Of a DNA stretch of 38,048 nucleotides, positions 26,703 through 35,587 are shown piece after piece. The notes below the pieces were generated by a model, which saw nothing but the letters and a program-made list of their open reading frames with translations, searched no databases and had not been told where the DNA came from. Origin of the DNA: Maricaulis sp. (GTDB lineage Bacteria > Pseudomonadota > Alphaproteobacteria > Caulobacterales > Maricaulaceae); NCBI RefSeq assembly GCF_017642925.1, contig NZ_JAEPOL010000027.1, forward strand, positions 1 through 38,048, in the 5' to 3' direction. The translations under genes and the position numbers were made by a program. Each line of letters opens with the position of its first letter. The stretch's first letter is position 1.

Positions 26703-27310
26703 GCGGGGGTCTCCGAAAACTCGTTCAGGCGCGCGGCGTAGCGCGCCATCGTGTCGACCTCAAGATTGACGCGCGCGTCTTTTTGCAGCCCGCCCAGCGT
26801 CGTGACCTCGGCGGTGTGCGGAATAATCATCAGATCGAAGGTGGTGCGGGTGACTTCATTCACCGTCAGGGACACGCCATCGACCGTGATCGATCCCTTT
26901 TTCGCAATGAATTTGTTGAGGTTTTCCGGCGGCTCAATCGTGAAGACCAGCCATTCGCCCTCCTCGCGCCGCTCGACCACGCGGCCGACACCGTCCACAT
27001 GTCCTGTCACGAGATGTCCGCCCAGCTCGTCACCCATTTTCAGTGCGCGCTCCAGATTGACCGTTCCGCCTTCACTCCAAGCGCTCAGCGTCGTCAGGCG
27101 CAGCGTCTCCGGCGAGACCTTGACCGTGTACCAGCCGCCCTCGCCCCATTCGCCCTTGTCGACCACGGTCAGACAAACACCGGCATGGGCGATGGAGGCG
27201 CCCATATCGATCGTGTCCGGCTTCCAGGGCGCCTCGATATCGAAGCGGCGCACCTCATTGCCGGTTATGCTTCGGATACGGCCCTTGGCCGTGACGATAC
27301 CGGTGAACAT
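26699..27310 (-). CDS. ribE: Riboflavin synthase, alpha subunit
   Basis: This enzyme dismutates two lumazine molecules to riboflavin. The 203-residue protein has the usual tandem lumazine-binding barrels. The first begins at the signature MFTGIV and includes GVCLTVV and NLERAL; the second begins near GHLVTGHVDG and includes ITVDGVSLTVN and a late IPHTAEVTTLG. Its ATG overlaps the ribD stop as TGATG, and its own stop overlaps the ribBA GTG. Confidence 0.96.
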   Translation of the reverse strand: MFTGIVTAKGRIRSITGNEVRRFDIEAPWKPDTIDMGASIAHAGVCLTVVDKGEWGEGGWYTVKVSPETLRLTTLSAWSEGGTVNLERALKMGDELGGHLVTGHVDGVGRVVERREEGEWLVFTIEPPENLNKFIAKKGSITVDGVSLTVNEVTRTTFDLMIIPHTAEVTTLGGLQKDARVNLEVDTMARYAARLNEFSETPA

Positions 27311-27885
27311 CAGCGGATCCGTTCGTAGCTTTCCTGCAGGTCGGCACCGCGTTCGCGGATACCGGTGCGCTTGAAGATGGGGGCCGCCTCCAGCGTCTCA
27401 AGCCCGAGGGCTGCGACAACCGCCAGGCCATCGCCGCCCAACAGGACCGGTGCCCGGAACCATTCGATCCGGTCGACCAAATCCGCCGCGATGGCCGCGG
27501 CGGCGATCTGTGCGCCAGCCTCGATCATCACGGTGTTGTACTGGGCAACGGCCCGCGCCAGGTCGCCGTGCGGGACCAGCGTTACCGAACGCCCCGTCTC
27601 CGCAAACACGGCCGCATCGCTCGGCGTACGGTCGCGGCTGTCCATGATCACCACATCCGGCTGACGGTCACAGCCGCCTTCAGGCCGGGCAGTCAGACGC
27701 GGATTGTCGGCGAGAACGGTGCCGATACCGGTCAGGATCGCCTCATGCGCCGCGCGCATGCGATGCACCTCGGCCCGGCTCTCGGGGCCCGTGATCCATT
27801 GCGACGCGCCATTGGCCAGGGCAATCCGCCCGTCCAGCGAGGTTGCCAGTTTCAGGGTGACACGCGGACGCGCCGCGCCGGTCAT
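27310..27885 (-). CDS. ribD: RibD C-terminal reductase domain, without deaminase domain
   Basis: The 191-residue protein matches only the NADPH-dependent reductase half of RibD, which reduces the ribosylamino-uracil 5'-phosphate intermediate. Recognisable features are [29 protein letters not shown] and [15 protein letters not shown] near the N-terminus. Full RibD is about 360 residues and begins with a zinc deaminase domain (HAE, PCxxxGxTPPC), which is absent here. The start overlaps the nrdR stop as ATGA, so nothing upstream can supply it. Either the deaminase is encoded elsewhere or this is a reduced form. Confidence 0.88.
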   Translation of the reverse strand: MTGAARPRVTLKLATSLDGRIALANGASQWITGPESRAEVHRMRAAHEAILTGIGTVLADNPRLTARPEGGCDRQPDVVIMDSRDRTPSDAAVFAETGRSVTLVPHGDLARAVAQYNTVMIEAGAQIAAAAIAADLVDRIEWFRAPVLLGGDGLAVVAALGLETLEAAPIFKRTGIRERGADLQESYERIR

Positions 27886-28367
27886 TCGTCGTCGTCAGCC
27901 GACGCGCCCTTGCTGGCGGTCAGATGCTCGTCGGTGATGAATTCGCGGAAATCCTCGACCTTGTGGAAGTCCTTGTAGACTGAGGCGTAGCGGACATAGG
28001 CCACCGCATCGAGGCCCTTGAGGCCTTCCATCACCAGCTCGCCGACCCGGTCGGAGGTAACATCGGTCTCGCCGGTCGACTCCAGCCGCCGGACAATGCC
28101 CGAGATCATCTGGTCGATACGGTCCGGTTCGATATTCCGCTTCTGCATCGCCAGCTGGATAGACCGGTTCAACTTCTCGCGGTCGAACGGCACGCGCCGG
28201 CCCGACTTCTTGAGCACGGTGAGCTCGCGCAGCTGCACGCGCTCGAACGTGGTGAAACGGGCCGCGCAGGACGGACACTGGCGACGGCGACGGATGGCAT
28301 TCCCGTCCTCTGCAGGACGGGAATCCTTAACCTGGGTATCGGGATGACCGCAAAAAGGACAACGCAT
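27882..28367 (-). CDS. nrdR: Transcriptional repressor NrdR
   Basis: NrdR is the zinc-ribbon/ATP-cone repressor of ribonucleotide reductase genes. The 161-residue protein has the N-terminal ribbon cysteines Cys3, Cys6, Cys31 and Cys34 (MRCPFC ... CPSC) and an ATP-cone region starting at [16 protein letters not shown]. It lies 9 bases after glyA and overlaps ribD by four bases, so it is embedded in the operon, as in many alphaproteobacteria. Confidence 0.97.
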   Translation of the reverse strand: MRCPFCGHPDTQVKDSRPAEDGNAIRRRRQCPSCAARFTTFERVQLRELTVLKKSGRRVPFDREKLNRSIQLAMQKRNIEPDRIDQMISGIVRRLESTGETDVTSDRVGELVMEGLKGLDAVAYVRYASVYKDFHKVEDFREFITDEHLTASKGASADDDE

Positions 28368-28376
28368 CCGGTCAGT

Positions 28377-29684
28377 TTAGGCCAGTTCCGGGTAGATGGG
28401 GAAGCGTGCGGTCAGTGCTTTGACCTCGTCACGCACAGCGGCCTCGATTTCGGCATTGCCGTCCGGGTTGTCGACCAGCGCGTCGAGCACCCGGACCATC
28501 ATCTGGCCGATCTGGGTGAACTCGGCCTCGCCGAAGCCACGCGTGGTGCCGGCCGGCGAGCCGACACGCAGGCCGGACGTGACCGTCGGCTTCTCCGGAT
28601 CGAAGGGCACGCCATTCTTGTTGCAGGTGATATAGGCGCGCTCGAGCGCCTGTTCGGCCGCATTGCCCTTCAAGCCCTTGGGACGCAGGTCGACCAGCGC
28701 CAGATGGCTGTCCGTGCCACCCGAGACGATGGCATAGCCGCCATCGATGATCGCCTGGGCCATGGCCCGGCAATTGACGATGACCTGGCTCGCATAGTCC
28801 TTGAAGTCCGGCTGCAGCGCCTCGCCGAAGGCCACGGCCTTGCCGGCGATGACATGCATCAGCGGACCGCCCTGAAGCCCCGGGAAGATCGCGGAATTGA
28901 TCTTCTTGCCCAGCTCCTCGTCGTTCGACAGGATCATGCCGCCGCGTGGACCGCGCAGCGTCTTGTGCGTGGTCGTGGTGACGACATGGGCATGCGGCAT
29001 CGGGTTGGGATAGCTGCCCCCGGCCACCAGGCCGGCAAAGTGCGCCATATCGACCATGAGATAGGCACCGACCTCGTCGGCAATGCTGCGGAACGCGGCG
29101 AAATCGATCTCGCGCGGATAGGCCGAACCGCCCGCCACGATCAGCTGCGGCTTGACCTCGTTGGCCTGCTTGCGCAGCGCGTCATAGTCGATCCGGGCAT
29201 CCGCCTCGCGCACGGCATAGGCGTGAGCCTCGAACCATTTGCCCGACAGGTTGGGGCGCGCGCCATGGGTCAGGTGGCCGCCGGCATCCAGCGACATGCC
29301 CAGGATCTTGTCGCCGGGCTTGAGCAGCGCCAGGAAGACACCCTGGTTCGCCTGGCTGCCGGAGTTCGGCTGGACGTTGACATAGGCCGCGCCGAACAGC
29401 GCCTTGGCGCGCTCGATGGCCAGGGTCTCGACGACATCGACATGCTCGCACCCGCCGTAATAGCGGCGGCCGGGATAACCCTCGGCATATTTGTTGGTCA
29501 GCGGCGAGCCCTGTGCTTCGAGCACCGCACGCGAGACGATGTTCTCGGAGGCGATCAGCTCGATCTGCTGTTGCTGGCGCTGAATCTCGGCATGGATCGC
29601 ATGAGCCACCTCACGGTCGGATTCGACGATGGAGCGGGAAAAGAACGGGGTGTTGGCGCCCGTTTCGGCCTGATTGTCCGGCAT
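28377..29684 (-). CDS. glyA: Serine hydroxymethyltransferase
   Basis: GlyA interconverts serine and glycine with tetrahydrofolate, feeding one-carbon units. The 435-residue protein has the PLP lysine Lys241 in [23 protein letters not shown] at 43-51, [13 protein letters not shown] at 66-78 and [14 protein letters not shown] strong AAGGAG site lies six bases before the ATG. It is the first gene of the long minus-strand operon running to the secreted protein at 23120. The 265-base gap upstream is shared with the divergent mucR. Confidence 0.97.
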   Translation of the reverse strand: MPDNQAETGANTPFFSRSIVESDREVAHAIHAEIQRQQQQIELIASENIVSRAVLEAQGSPLTNKYAEGYPGRRYYGGCEHVDVVETLAIERAKALFGAAYVNVQPNSGSQANQGVFLALLKPGDKILGMSLDAGGHLTHGARPNLSGKWFEAHAYAVREADARIDYDALRKQANEVKPQLIVAGGSAYPREIDFAAFRSIADEVGAYLMVDMAHFAGLVAGGSYPNPMPHAHVVTTTTHKTLRGPRGGMILSNDEELGKKINSAIFPGLQGGPLMHVIAGKAVAFGEALQPDFKDYASQVIVNCRAMAQAIIDGGYAIVSGGTDSHLALVDLRPKGLKGNAAEQALERAYITCNKNGVPFDPEKPTVTSGLRVGSPAGTTRGFGEAEFTQIGQMMVRVLDALVDNPDGNAEIEAAVRDEVKALTARFPIYPELA

Positions 29685-29779
29685 GACGACTCCTTACTCG
29701 GCTGCCCCGTGTGATAAGGCCCGCTCCCCTGTGATACAAGCCGGGTTTTCCGCCGGACTGCCCGGATTTCTCACACAAG

Positions 29780-29792
29780 TCTCAATTTGAGA
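29780..29792. promoter_or_regulatory. Palindrome in the glyA-mucR divergent region
   Basis: TCTCAATTTGAGA is a perfect 6-1-6 palindrome in the A/T-rich part (about 29770-29890) of the 265-base divergent gap, roughly 95 bases from glyA and 160 from mucR. MucR proteins bind A/T-rich sites with T-A steps and repress their own genes, so autoregulation at this gap is plausible. I cannot place promoter boxes firmly. Confidence 0.35.
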
Positions 29793-29949
29793 TTATTTGA
29801 AACTGCTGTCGCCAACTGCTCTGCCGCAAATGAAATTTGATGCTTGAGCTTGAACTTCACATTGCCACATAATATCCAACGCCCATCGATAATTTGAATC
29901 GGGCCACTATTCCGGCCCGGCCGTCCCCCGAACGTTTGAAGGTTTGATC

Positions 29950-30372
29950 ATGGCAGATGACAATTTCCCCGAAATCGACAAGGAAGAACTCCTGCGCATG
30001 ACGACGGACGTCGTCGCCTCCTATCTGTCCCACAATTCCATGCCGGCCGAGCACGTCCCCGATCTGATCAAGTCCGTGCATGCGACCATGAAGGACGTGT
30101 CGGAAACGACGGTCAAACAGGAGCCGAAGACGAAGCCGGCCGTCGCCGTATCGAAGTCGGTGAGCGACGACTACATCGTCTGCCTGGAAGACGGCAAGAA
30201 GCTGAAAATGCTGAAGCGCTACCTGCGCTCGCAATACAACATGTCGCCGGACGACTATCGCCGCAAATGGAACCTGCCGTCGGATTACCCGATGGTCGCA
30301 CCGGCCTATTCGCGCAAGCGTTCGCAGTTTGCCAAGGATATCGGCCTGGGGCGCGGCAAGAAGGACGGCTGA
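29950..30372 (+). CDS. MucR/Ros family transcriptional regulator with degraded zinc site
   Basis: The 140-residue protein is a MucR/Ros regulator: an N-terminal oligomerisation part (~1-60) and a C-terminal DNA-binding domain with LKMLKRYL, MSPDDYRRKWNLPSDYPMVAPAY and SRKRSQFAKDIGLG. Ros uses Cys, Cys, His, His as zinc ligands. At the same spacing this protein has Cys78, Asp81, Tyr91 and Tyr96. Asp can replace the second Cys in the family, but both histidines are also lost, so zinc binding is doubtful; zinc-free homologues are known. I chose the ATG at 29950, with GAAGG upstream. A strong terminator follows. Confidence 0.92.
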   Translation: MADDNFPEIDKEELLRMTTDVVASYLSHNSMPAEHVPDLIKSVHATMKDVSETTVKQEPKTKPAVAVSKSVSDDYIVCLEDGKKLKMLKRYLRSQYNMSPDDYRRKWNLPSDYPMVAPAYSRKRSQFAKDIGLGRGKKDG

Positions 30373-30387
30373 TCTTCCGTTCGGATA

Positions 30388-30615
30388 TCACACACGAATA
30401 CCACGGCCGGACCCAGTGTCCGGCCGTTTTTTATTGTCTGCATTGCGTGAGAGTTTCCACTCGACCTTCGCGCGGGCAAGCGCGTCGATCTCTTCGCGCG
30501 GCGTGTTGCGGGGAACCTGGAAAACCAGTTCCTCGCCGGTCTCGGCGTCGATCGCGGCGACCCGAAGCGCCTGCCCGATCGCGATCACCTCGATATAGAT
30601 TTCACGACCGGACAT
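30388..30615 (-). CDS. Small DUF6898-like protein
   Basis: The 75-residue protein begins MSGREIYIEVIAIGQALRV and continues AAIDAETGEELVFQVPRNT, matching my recollection of a small uncharacterised alphaproteobacterial family (DUF6898). GGAG lies six bases before the ATG. It starts 30 bases after hemA on the same strand and is probably cotranscribed with it. The last ~15 codons are antisense to the mucR terminator, so the C-terminal tail may not be conserved. Confidence 0.65.
   Translation of the reverse strand: MSGREIYIEVIAIGQALRVAAIDAETGEELVFQVPRNTPREEIDALARAKVEWKLSRNADNKKRPDTGSGRGIRV
30403..30432 (+). terminator. Rho-independent terminator after mucR
   Basis: A 10-bp perfect stem (ACGGCCGGAC with GTCCGGCCGT) and a five-base loop are followed by six T residues, about 30 bases past the mucR stop. 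It overlaps the 3' end of the convergent DUF6898-like gene. Confidence 0.9.
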
Positions 30616-30645
30616 CGCCGCTCCAGAATGACCGCCGCCGGAGTG

Positions 30646-31872
30646 TCAGGCGCGGGCCACCCCGGTCTGTTCCGACGCGCGCTGCCAGACATCGTCCAGC
30701 GCCTCGATCAGCGTGTCGAACATTGCGTCCGTGTGCAAGGGCGTCGGCGTCAGGCGCAGCCGCTCCGTGCCCCGCGGCACGGTGGGATAATTGATCGGCT
30801 GGACATAGATGCCGTGATCGTCGAGCAGCATGTCCGAGATGCGCTTGCACAGTACCGGATCGCCGACATGCACCGGCACGATATGGGTAACGGAGCTTTC
30901 CAGCACCGGGAAACCGGCACCGTTCAGGCGAGACTTCAGCGTGGCGGCGCGTTCCTGATGCTGTTCACGCAGGTGATGCGAGGATTTGAGGTATTCGACA
31001 CTGGCGCGGGCACCCGCGGCCAGGGCCGGCGGCAGCGCCGTCGTGAAGATGAAGCCCGGCGCCATCGAGCGGATCGCATCGCAGATCGCCCCGTCGGCGG
31101 CGATGTACCCGCCCATCACGCCAAACGCCTTGCCCAGCGTGCCCTCGATGATGTCGACGCGATCCATCAGACCGTCGCGTTCGGCAATACCGGCACCGCG
31201 CAGGCCGTAGAGGCCGACAGCGTGCACTTCATCGAGATAGGTCAGGGCGTTGTATTTTTCCGCCAGATCGCAGACCGCCTCGATCGGACCGATATCGCCA
31301 TCCATCGAGTAAACCGACTCGAAGGCGATGACTTTCGGCGCATCGGCCGGTGCTGCGGCCAGCAATTCTTCCAGGTGCTCGACGTCATTGTGGCGCCAGA
31401 TCCGCTTTTCGCAGCGTGCGCCCTTCACACCCTCGATCATCGAGGCGTGATTGAGTTCGTCGGAGAACATGATCAGGCCCGGCAGGATCTTGCCCAGCGT
31501 CGACAGCGTCGCCTCATTGGCGATGTAGCCCGAGGTGAAGAGCAGCGCGCCGTCCTTGCGGTGCAGGTCGGCCAGCGACCGTTCCAGTTCAACGTGGTAA
31601 TGGGTCGTGCCGGAGATATTGCGCGTACCGCCGGCACCGGACCCGACATCGTCGATCGCCTTCTTCATCGACTCGACGACGCAGGGCACCTGACCCATGC
31701 CCAGATAATCGTTGGAGCACCACACCGTCACATCGCGCACATCGCCACCCGGCGAGCGCCAGCGTGCAACGGGGAATTCGCCCTTGCGGCGGAGCAGATC
31801 GGCAAACACCCGGTAGCGGCCTTCCGCCTTGACCCGGCGGACCGCGTCCGCGAAGGCGTTCTGATAGTTCAT
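30646..31872 (-). CDS. hemA: 5-aminolevulinate synthase
   Basis: ALAS condenses glycine and succinyl-CoA to 5-aminolevulinate, the first tetrapyrrole step in alphaproteobacteria. The 408-residue protein has the PLP lysine Lys248 in GTLGKAFG, the glycine-rich [17 protein letters not shown] segment (78-93) and [14 protein letters not shown] placed the start at 31872 ([11 protein letters not shown]), the standard family N-terminus, rather than at an in-frame ATG 165 bases upstream. hemB, the next pathway step, lies about 5 kb to the right. The upstream gap (31873-32033) must hold the promoter. Confidence 0.97.
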   Translation of the reverse strand: MNYQNAFADAVRRVKAEGRYRVFADLLRRKGEFPVARWRSPGGDVRDVTVWCSNDYLGMGQVPCVVESMKKAIDDVGSGAGGTRNISGTTHYHVELERSLADLHRKDGALLFTSGYIANEATLSTLGKILPGLIMFSDELNHASMIEGVKGARCEKRIWRHNDVEHLEELLAAAPADAPKVIAFESVYSMDGDIGPIEAVCDLAEKYNALTYLDEVHAVGLYGLRGAGIAERDGLMDRVDIIEGTLGKAFGVMGGYIAADGAICDAIRSMAPGFIFTTALPPALAAGARASVEYLKSSHHLREQHQERAATLKSRLNGAGFPVLESSVTHIVPVHVGDPVLCKRISDMLLDDHGIYVQPINYPTVPRGTERLRLTPTPLHTDAMFDTLIEALDDVWQRASEQTGVARA

Positions 31873-32033
31873 GGGCGGTGCCTTTCTTGATTCTGCAGCC
31901 GGAACAGGCCTCGGATCGGGTTTTAGAGGGATTGTTTCCCGATCGCGACAGGACAGAGCGCCGCACCTCAGCAATAATTCACAACAAATGCTGCATGCCC
32001 CTGTTATAGCTGCATCATAACCGACACTCAGGC

Positions 32034-32070
32034 GCAAAGAAAAGGCGCGGTTTCCGGGGAAACCGCGCCT
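32034..32070 (-). terminator. Rho-independent terminator after the LdtR-like gene
   Basis: A 13-bp perfect inverted repeat (32043-32055 with 32058-32070) reads on the minus strand as a GC-rich hairpin followed by TTTTCTTTG. It lies 27 bases past the stop of the MarR-family gene and upstream of hemA. Confidence 0.88.
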
Positions 32071-32096
32071 CGATTCTGGTCGGAGACAGTCGCTGG

Positions 32097-32588
32097 CTAC
32101 ATGCGGAACCGGATATGATCGGCCCAGAAGCGTTCAATACGGGTCAGCGCCGTATTCACCGCCGGCAACTGGTCCACATCCACGCCACCGACCGGCGACA
32201 GCGCCGTGCCCTGGCGGGCGAACAGCGTGTTCAGCCGGGCGCGGACAGCATGACCGGTTTCGGTCAGGCTGACGCGGACCGAACGGCGGTCGACTTCAGA
32301 GCGCTCGTGGCGGATATAGCCCGCATCGACGAGCTTCTTGAGATTGTAGGAGACGTTGGAGCCGAGATAGTGGCCGCGCGTACGCAGCTCGCCGGCAGTC
32401 AGTTCCTGGTCACCGATATTGAAGAGCAGCAGCGCCTGGACCGAGTTCAGATCGTCCAGCCCCTCGCGGTCGAGCTCGTCCTTCACCACATCCAGGAGCT
32501 GCCGGTGCAGGCGCTCCACGAGTTGAAGAAGCTCGAGATATTCCATGTTCGGCGCCGCATCCGGCGCCATGTTTTCTGCCATGACCAT
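32097..32588 (-). CDS. MarR-family (LdtR-like) transcriptional regulator
   Basis: The 163-residue protein has a winged-helix MarR core: [25 protein letters not shown], a recognition helix near [20 protein letters not shown] and the wing [16 protein letters not shown]. The short, conserved form resembles LdtR, which in alphaproteobacteria controls L,D-transpeptidase and cell-envelope genes. I start at 32588, because GGAG is eight bases upstream; a second ATG lies six bases in. A possible operator sits in its promoter. It is a single-gene unit between hemA and the valine operon. Confidence 0.88.
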   Translation of the reverse strand: MVMAENMAPDAAPNMEYLELLQLVERLHRQLLDVVKDELDREGLDDLNSVQALLLFNIGDQELTAGELRTRGHYLGSNVSYNLKKLVDAGYIRHERSEVDRRSVRVSLTETGHAVRARLNTLFARQGTALSPVGGVDVDQLPAVNTALTRIERFWADHIRFRM

Positions 32589-32649
32589 TTGACCACTCCA
32601 CCCGATCTTTTTCGATCTTGTGAGCGGAGCCTAGCGGCAAAGGGCAAAA

Positions 32650-32665
32650 ATCCCCTTAACGGGAT
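32650..32665. promoter_or_regulatory. Inverted repeat upstream of the LdtR-like gene, candidate operator
   Basis: ATCCCCTTAACGGGAT has ATCCC/GGGAT arms around six bases. It lies about 62 bases before the start codon, a usual place for MarR-family autoregulation. The 164-base gap 32589-32752 otherwise shows only A/T-rich promoter-like sequence. Confidence 0.35.
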
Positions 32666-32752
32666 ACAATCCGTTGCGGACGGCGGCTGCCGACTTCTTG
32701 CGAAGACGCCGGCAGGCCTTGGGAAATCCTCTCGGCCGAAACCGCCCGCCGG

Positions 32753-33643
32753 CTATTCGCCCCAGCTGCCGTCGAGCAGTTTGTAGATTCCGGAGAAGTC
32801 CGACGCGCCGCCGCCGAGATTGTCGAACATGGCGTAGAGCGCTTCGGCCTGGGCACCCAGCGGTGTCGTCGCCCCGGCGGTCTGGGCGGCATCCTGGGCC
32901 AGTTTGAGATCCTTCAGCATCATCGCCGTGGCAAAGCCCGGCTTGTAGCCATTGTTTGCCGGCGTGGTCGGGATCGGCCCCGGCACCGGGCAATAGCTGG
33001 TCATCGACCAGGACTGGCCGGACGCCTTGGACGAGATGTCGAAGAATTTCTGTGCGTCCAGACCCAGCTTGTCGGCAAGCGCAAAGGCCTCGCACGTGCC
33101 GATCATGGTGATGGCGAGCAGCATGTTGTTGCAGATCTTGGCCGCCTGCCCGGCGCCCAGATCGCCGGCGCGCAGCACCGCCTTGCCCATCGCATCGAGG
33201 AAGACCTCGGCGGCCGCGAAATCGGCTTCCGATCCGCCGACCATGAAGGTCAGCGTGCCGCCCTGGGCGGCTGCCACACCGCCGGAAACAGGCGCGTCGA
33301 CAAAGCGGAACCCCTTCTCCACGGCCAGCCCGCCGACATGGCGCGCACTGGCAACGTCGATGGTCGAGCAGTCCATGAACAGCGTGCCGGGCGACGCCGC
33401 GCCGAAAATCTCGCCCTCATAGACTGCGCGCACATGCTTGCCCGCCGGCAGCATGGTCACCACGGCCTCCGCCGCCGCAACCGCTTCGGCAGCCGACGCC
33501 GCAGCGCTGGCGCCACTGTTCACAGCGTGAGCGACAGCATCGGCGCTGAGATCGAAGGCCAGAACCTCATGCCCGGCCTTCACCAGATTGGCCGCCATGC
33601 CCGATCCCATGTTTCCAAGACCGATAAAGGCAATCTTCGCCAT
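32753..33643 (-). CDS. mmsB: 3-hydroxyisobutyrate dehydrogenase
   Basis: The enzyme oxidises 3-hydroxyisobutyrate to methylmalonate semialdehyde in valine breakdown. The 296-residue protein has the NAD(P) motif GLGNMG (8-13), the substrate-binding DAPVSGG (116-122) and the catalytic Lys169 in GAGQAAKICNN. I start at the ATG at 33643, with GGGAGA upstream, not at the GTG just before it. It is the last gene of the valine-catabolism operon, 38 bases after the hydrolase gene. Confidence 0.95.
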   Translation of the reverse strand: MAKIAFIGLGNMGSGMAANLVKAGHEVLAFDLSADAVAHAVNSGASAAASAAEAVAAAEAVVTMLPAGKHVRAVYEGEIFGAASPGTLFMDCSTIDVASARHVGGLAVEKGFRFVDAPVSGGVAAAQGGTLTFMVGGSEADFAAAEVFLDAMGKAVLRAGDLGAGQAAKICNNMLLAITMIGTCEAFALADKLGLDAQKFFDISSKASGQSWSMTSYCPVPGPIPTTPANNGYKPGFATAMMLKDLKLAQDAAQTAGATTPLGAQAEALYAMFDNLGGGASDFSGIYKLLDGSWGE

Positions 33644-33681
33644 CACTGCTTCTCCCGTGGAATTGTCTCGTTGGACCGGCG

Positions 33682-34746
33682 CTATTCGCCGAGGAATGTC
33701 ATTTCATGATCACTGTCGAGCGGCGCAAAGGCGACCTCGATCGCCGCATCGTCAACCTCGGCCACCGTCGCCGGCGACCATTTCGGCGCATGATCCTTGT
33801 CAATGATCACGGCACGCACGCCCTCATAGAAATCCGTGCCCGTCAGGCACCAGCTGGACACGCGCAGATCCTGCCGCATCACGTCCTCGAAGCTGATATC
33901 CCCGCCCTTGCGCAGGCAGGCCAGGGTCAGCTTCAGCGCCGTCGGCGATTTGCTGGCGATGATCTGGGCCTGTTTGGCAGACCAGCTGTCGCCCGCGCCC
34001 TCGATCCGCGCCACAATGTCCTCGACCCGGTCGCCGGCGAAAGCCGCATCGATCAGGCCGCGCGTATGCGCCAGATCGCTGTCGCCGGGATCGCCGGAGA
34101 ATTCCTCCAGCAGAACTTCCAGCGCGTCCTCGTCGGACAGGTCCGCCGTCTCCAGCGCCGCGGTCAGCGCTTCGGTCTGGCCGGAGGGGCAGTAGTGCGT
34201 CGCCAGGCCCGCGGCGATACAGTCCGGCGCCTTCAGGCGCGCGCCGGTCAACCCCATCCAGGTGCCGATCTCACCGGCCAGGCGCGGCAGAAAATAGGCG
34301 CCACCGACATCCGGGTGAAAGCCGATCCCGGTTTCCGGCATGGCGAACATCGTGCGATCGCCGGCTACCCGGTGCGAGCCGTGCACCGACACGCCGACAC
34401 CGCCGCCCATCGTGATGCCGTCGATCAGGGCGACATAGGGTTTGGGATAGTGATGGATCAGCGTGTTGAGACGATACTCGTCGCGCCAGAACAGCCAGGC
34501 CCGGTCATCCCCGGCCTTGCCCGAATTGTGCAGCTGGAGAATGTCGCCGCCGGCGCAGAAGCCCTTCTCGCCGGCCCCGTCGACCACGACCGCCTTGACC
34601 GCGTCGTCATCCTTCCAGGCTTCCAGGGCCTCGATCATGTCGAGACACATGCCATGGGTCAGCGCGTTGAGCGCCTTGGGACGGTTCAGCGTGATACGGC
34701 CCACCTGGCCGGTCTTGCGGGCGATGATTTCCGGTTCGTCGGTCAT
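33682..34746 (-). CDS. 3-hydroxyisobutyryl-CoA hydrolase (enoyl-CoA hydratase family)
   Basis: The 354-residue protein belongs to the HIBCH branch of the crotonase superfamily and would release 3-hydroxyisobutyrate from its CoA ester. Visible motifs are FCAGGD (63-68), the oxyanion-hole GGGVGVSVHG (114-123) and MPETGIGFHPDVGGAYFLPRL (136-156), with Glu138 and Asp146 as catalytic residues. Length and the long C-terminal part separate it from ordinary enoyl-CoA hydratases. I start at the ATG at 34746. Context between the dehydrogenases supports valine catabolism. Confidence 0.92.
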   Translation of the reverse strand: MTDEPEIIARKTGQVGRITLNRPKALNALTHGMCLDMIEALEAWKDDDAVKAVVVDGAGEKGFCAGGDILQLHNSGKAGDDRAWLFWRDEYRLNTLIHHYPKPYVALIDGITMGGGVGVSVHGSHRVAGDRTMFAMPETGIGFHPDVGGAYFLPRLAGEIGTWMGLTGARLKAPDCIAAGLATHYCPSGQTEALTAALETADLSDEDALEVLLEEFSGDPGDSDLAHTRGLIDAAFAGDRVEDIVARIEGAGDSWSAKQAQIIASKSPTALKLTLACLRKGGDISFEDVMRQDLRVSSWCLTGTDFYEGVRAVIIDKDHAPKWSPATVAEVDDAAIEVAFAPLDSDHEMTFLGE

Positions 34747-34767
34747 GTGTATCAAGCCTTGCTACAG

Positions 34768-35118
34768 TCAGCCGCCTCGGGGGTCGCGGCGTTTTACATG
34801 GTCCAGGACGGTGGTTGTCGTTGGAATATCCAGATTGTCGTTGGGCGCATAGAGGAAGACATGCGGTCCGGGGTGGTCGCCGGCTCCATACAACTCCGTT
34901 CCCGCTAGCTGCAAAGCCAGCATCGTGGCCTGCAGGCTATCGATCCCGAAAATCCGCGTGTCGAACGGTTTTTCCTTCAGCCCGTCTATCCGCAACCGGC
35001 AGCTGAAATCACCGGTTTCCTCCTCACGAGGCGCAAAAATCTCTACAGAGACCGGCTTGCCGGGACAGGCTGTCCCGAACCGGTAGGTCCGGCAGATCAT
35101 TGCGCGGCCTGCCTCCAT
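34768..35118 (-). CDS. DUF6968-like small protein
   Basis: The 116-residue protein has FRCR-type strands, KPVSVEIFAPRE and the segment IDSLQATMLALQLAGTELYG, a pattern I associate with the uncharacterised DUF6968 family. Two starts are possible: 35118 (AGG seven bases upstream, used here) or 35100. It lies between the small gene at 35126 (7-base gap) and the HIBCH gene, apparently inside the valine operon, though no metabolic role is evident. Confidence 0.65.
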   Translation of the reverse strand: MEAGRAMICRTYRFGTACPGKPVSVEIFAPREEETGDFSCRLRIDGLKEKPFDTRIFGIDSLQATMLALQLAGTELYGAGDHPGPHVFLYAPNDNLDIPTTTTVLDHVKRRDPRGG

Positions 35119-35125
35119 CAGAAAC

Positions 35126-35563
35126 CTATTCGCTCTCGCCGTAGAATTCGCGCATCACCCAGTCGCCGTCCTTCCATTCCGGCTCCAGGGCCGCGAACAC
35201 CAGACCGACCCAGCCAAAGCGCGGATCGTTGGACTCCTTGGCCAGCGCCTCGTCATGCTGCAACGGCACCCAGCAGACCAGGTCACCGGCATCCAGCCCC
35301 TTCTGCGGGGCTCCGATCGTACGCGAGAAGACGATGAAACCGCCATCCTCGGACGCCACTTTCAGCATCACATTGGCGTTGCCGTCGCTGTCGAAGGCGA
35401 GCGGCGCGTCCGAGCCGAACTCGCTGCGCGCATCCAGGATGATGGCCGGCAGCGGCTGCTCCGGCGCGAGAACGGTATTCAGCTCGCTACAGGCCGCCTG
35501 GAAGGCAGCCTCGCTGGTCTCGAAGGCCCGGTTCGACAGGCCCGGCTGGTTTTCCTCGGCGAT
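35126..35563 (-). CDS. Conserved-looking protein of unknown function, apparently with an ATC start
   Basis: An open frame continues from just after the acyl-CoA dehydrogenase stop (35588) to 35126 with normal GC-rich codon use. It contains no ATG, GTG or TTG before GTG-ATG at 35371/35368. A consensus AGGAG site lies six bases before an ATC codon at 35563, exactly where a start codon is expected, giving MAEENQPGLSNRAFETSEAA and 145 residues. Starting at 35368 would remove half of it. Either ATC is a rare start, or the ATG has mutated or been misread. C-terminal features are LVCWVPL and GWVGLVFAALEPEWKDGDW. The family is unrecognised. Confidence 0.6.
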   Translation of the reverse strand: MAEENQPGLSNRAFETSEAAFQAACSELNTVLAPEQPLPAIILDARSEFGSDAPLAFDSDGNANVMLKVASEDGGFIVFSRTIGAPQKGLDAGDLVCWVPLQHDEALAKESNDPRFGWVGLVFAALEPEWKDGDWVMREFYGESE

Positions 35564-35587
35564 GACGCTCTCCTGTTTCGGCTCGTC

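Noticed and set aside
28344-29714. A 456-codon open frame opposite glyA
   Set aside because: It is a shadow of the highly conserved SHMT gene and has no ribosome site or known motif.
27886-29949. Possible FMN or glycine riboswitch controlling the glyA-rib operon
   Set aside because: The only leader region, before glyA, lacks the conserved cores of either riboswitch, and the rib genes have no separate leader.
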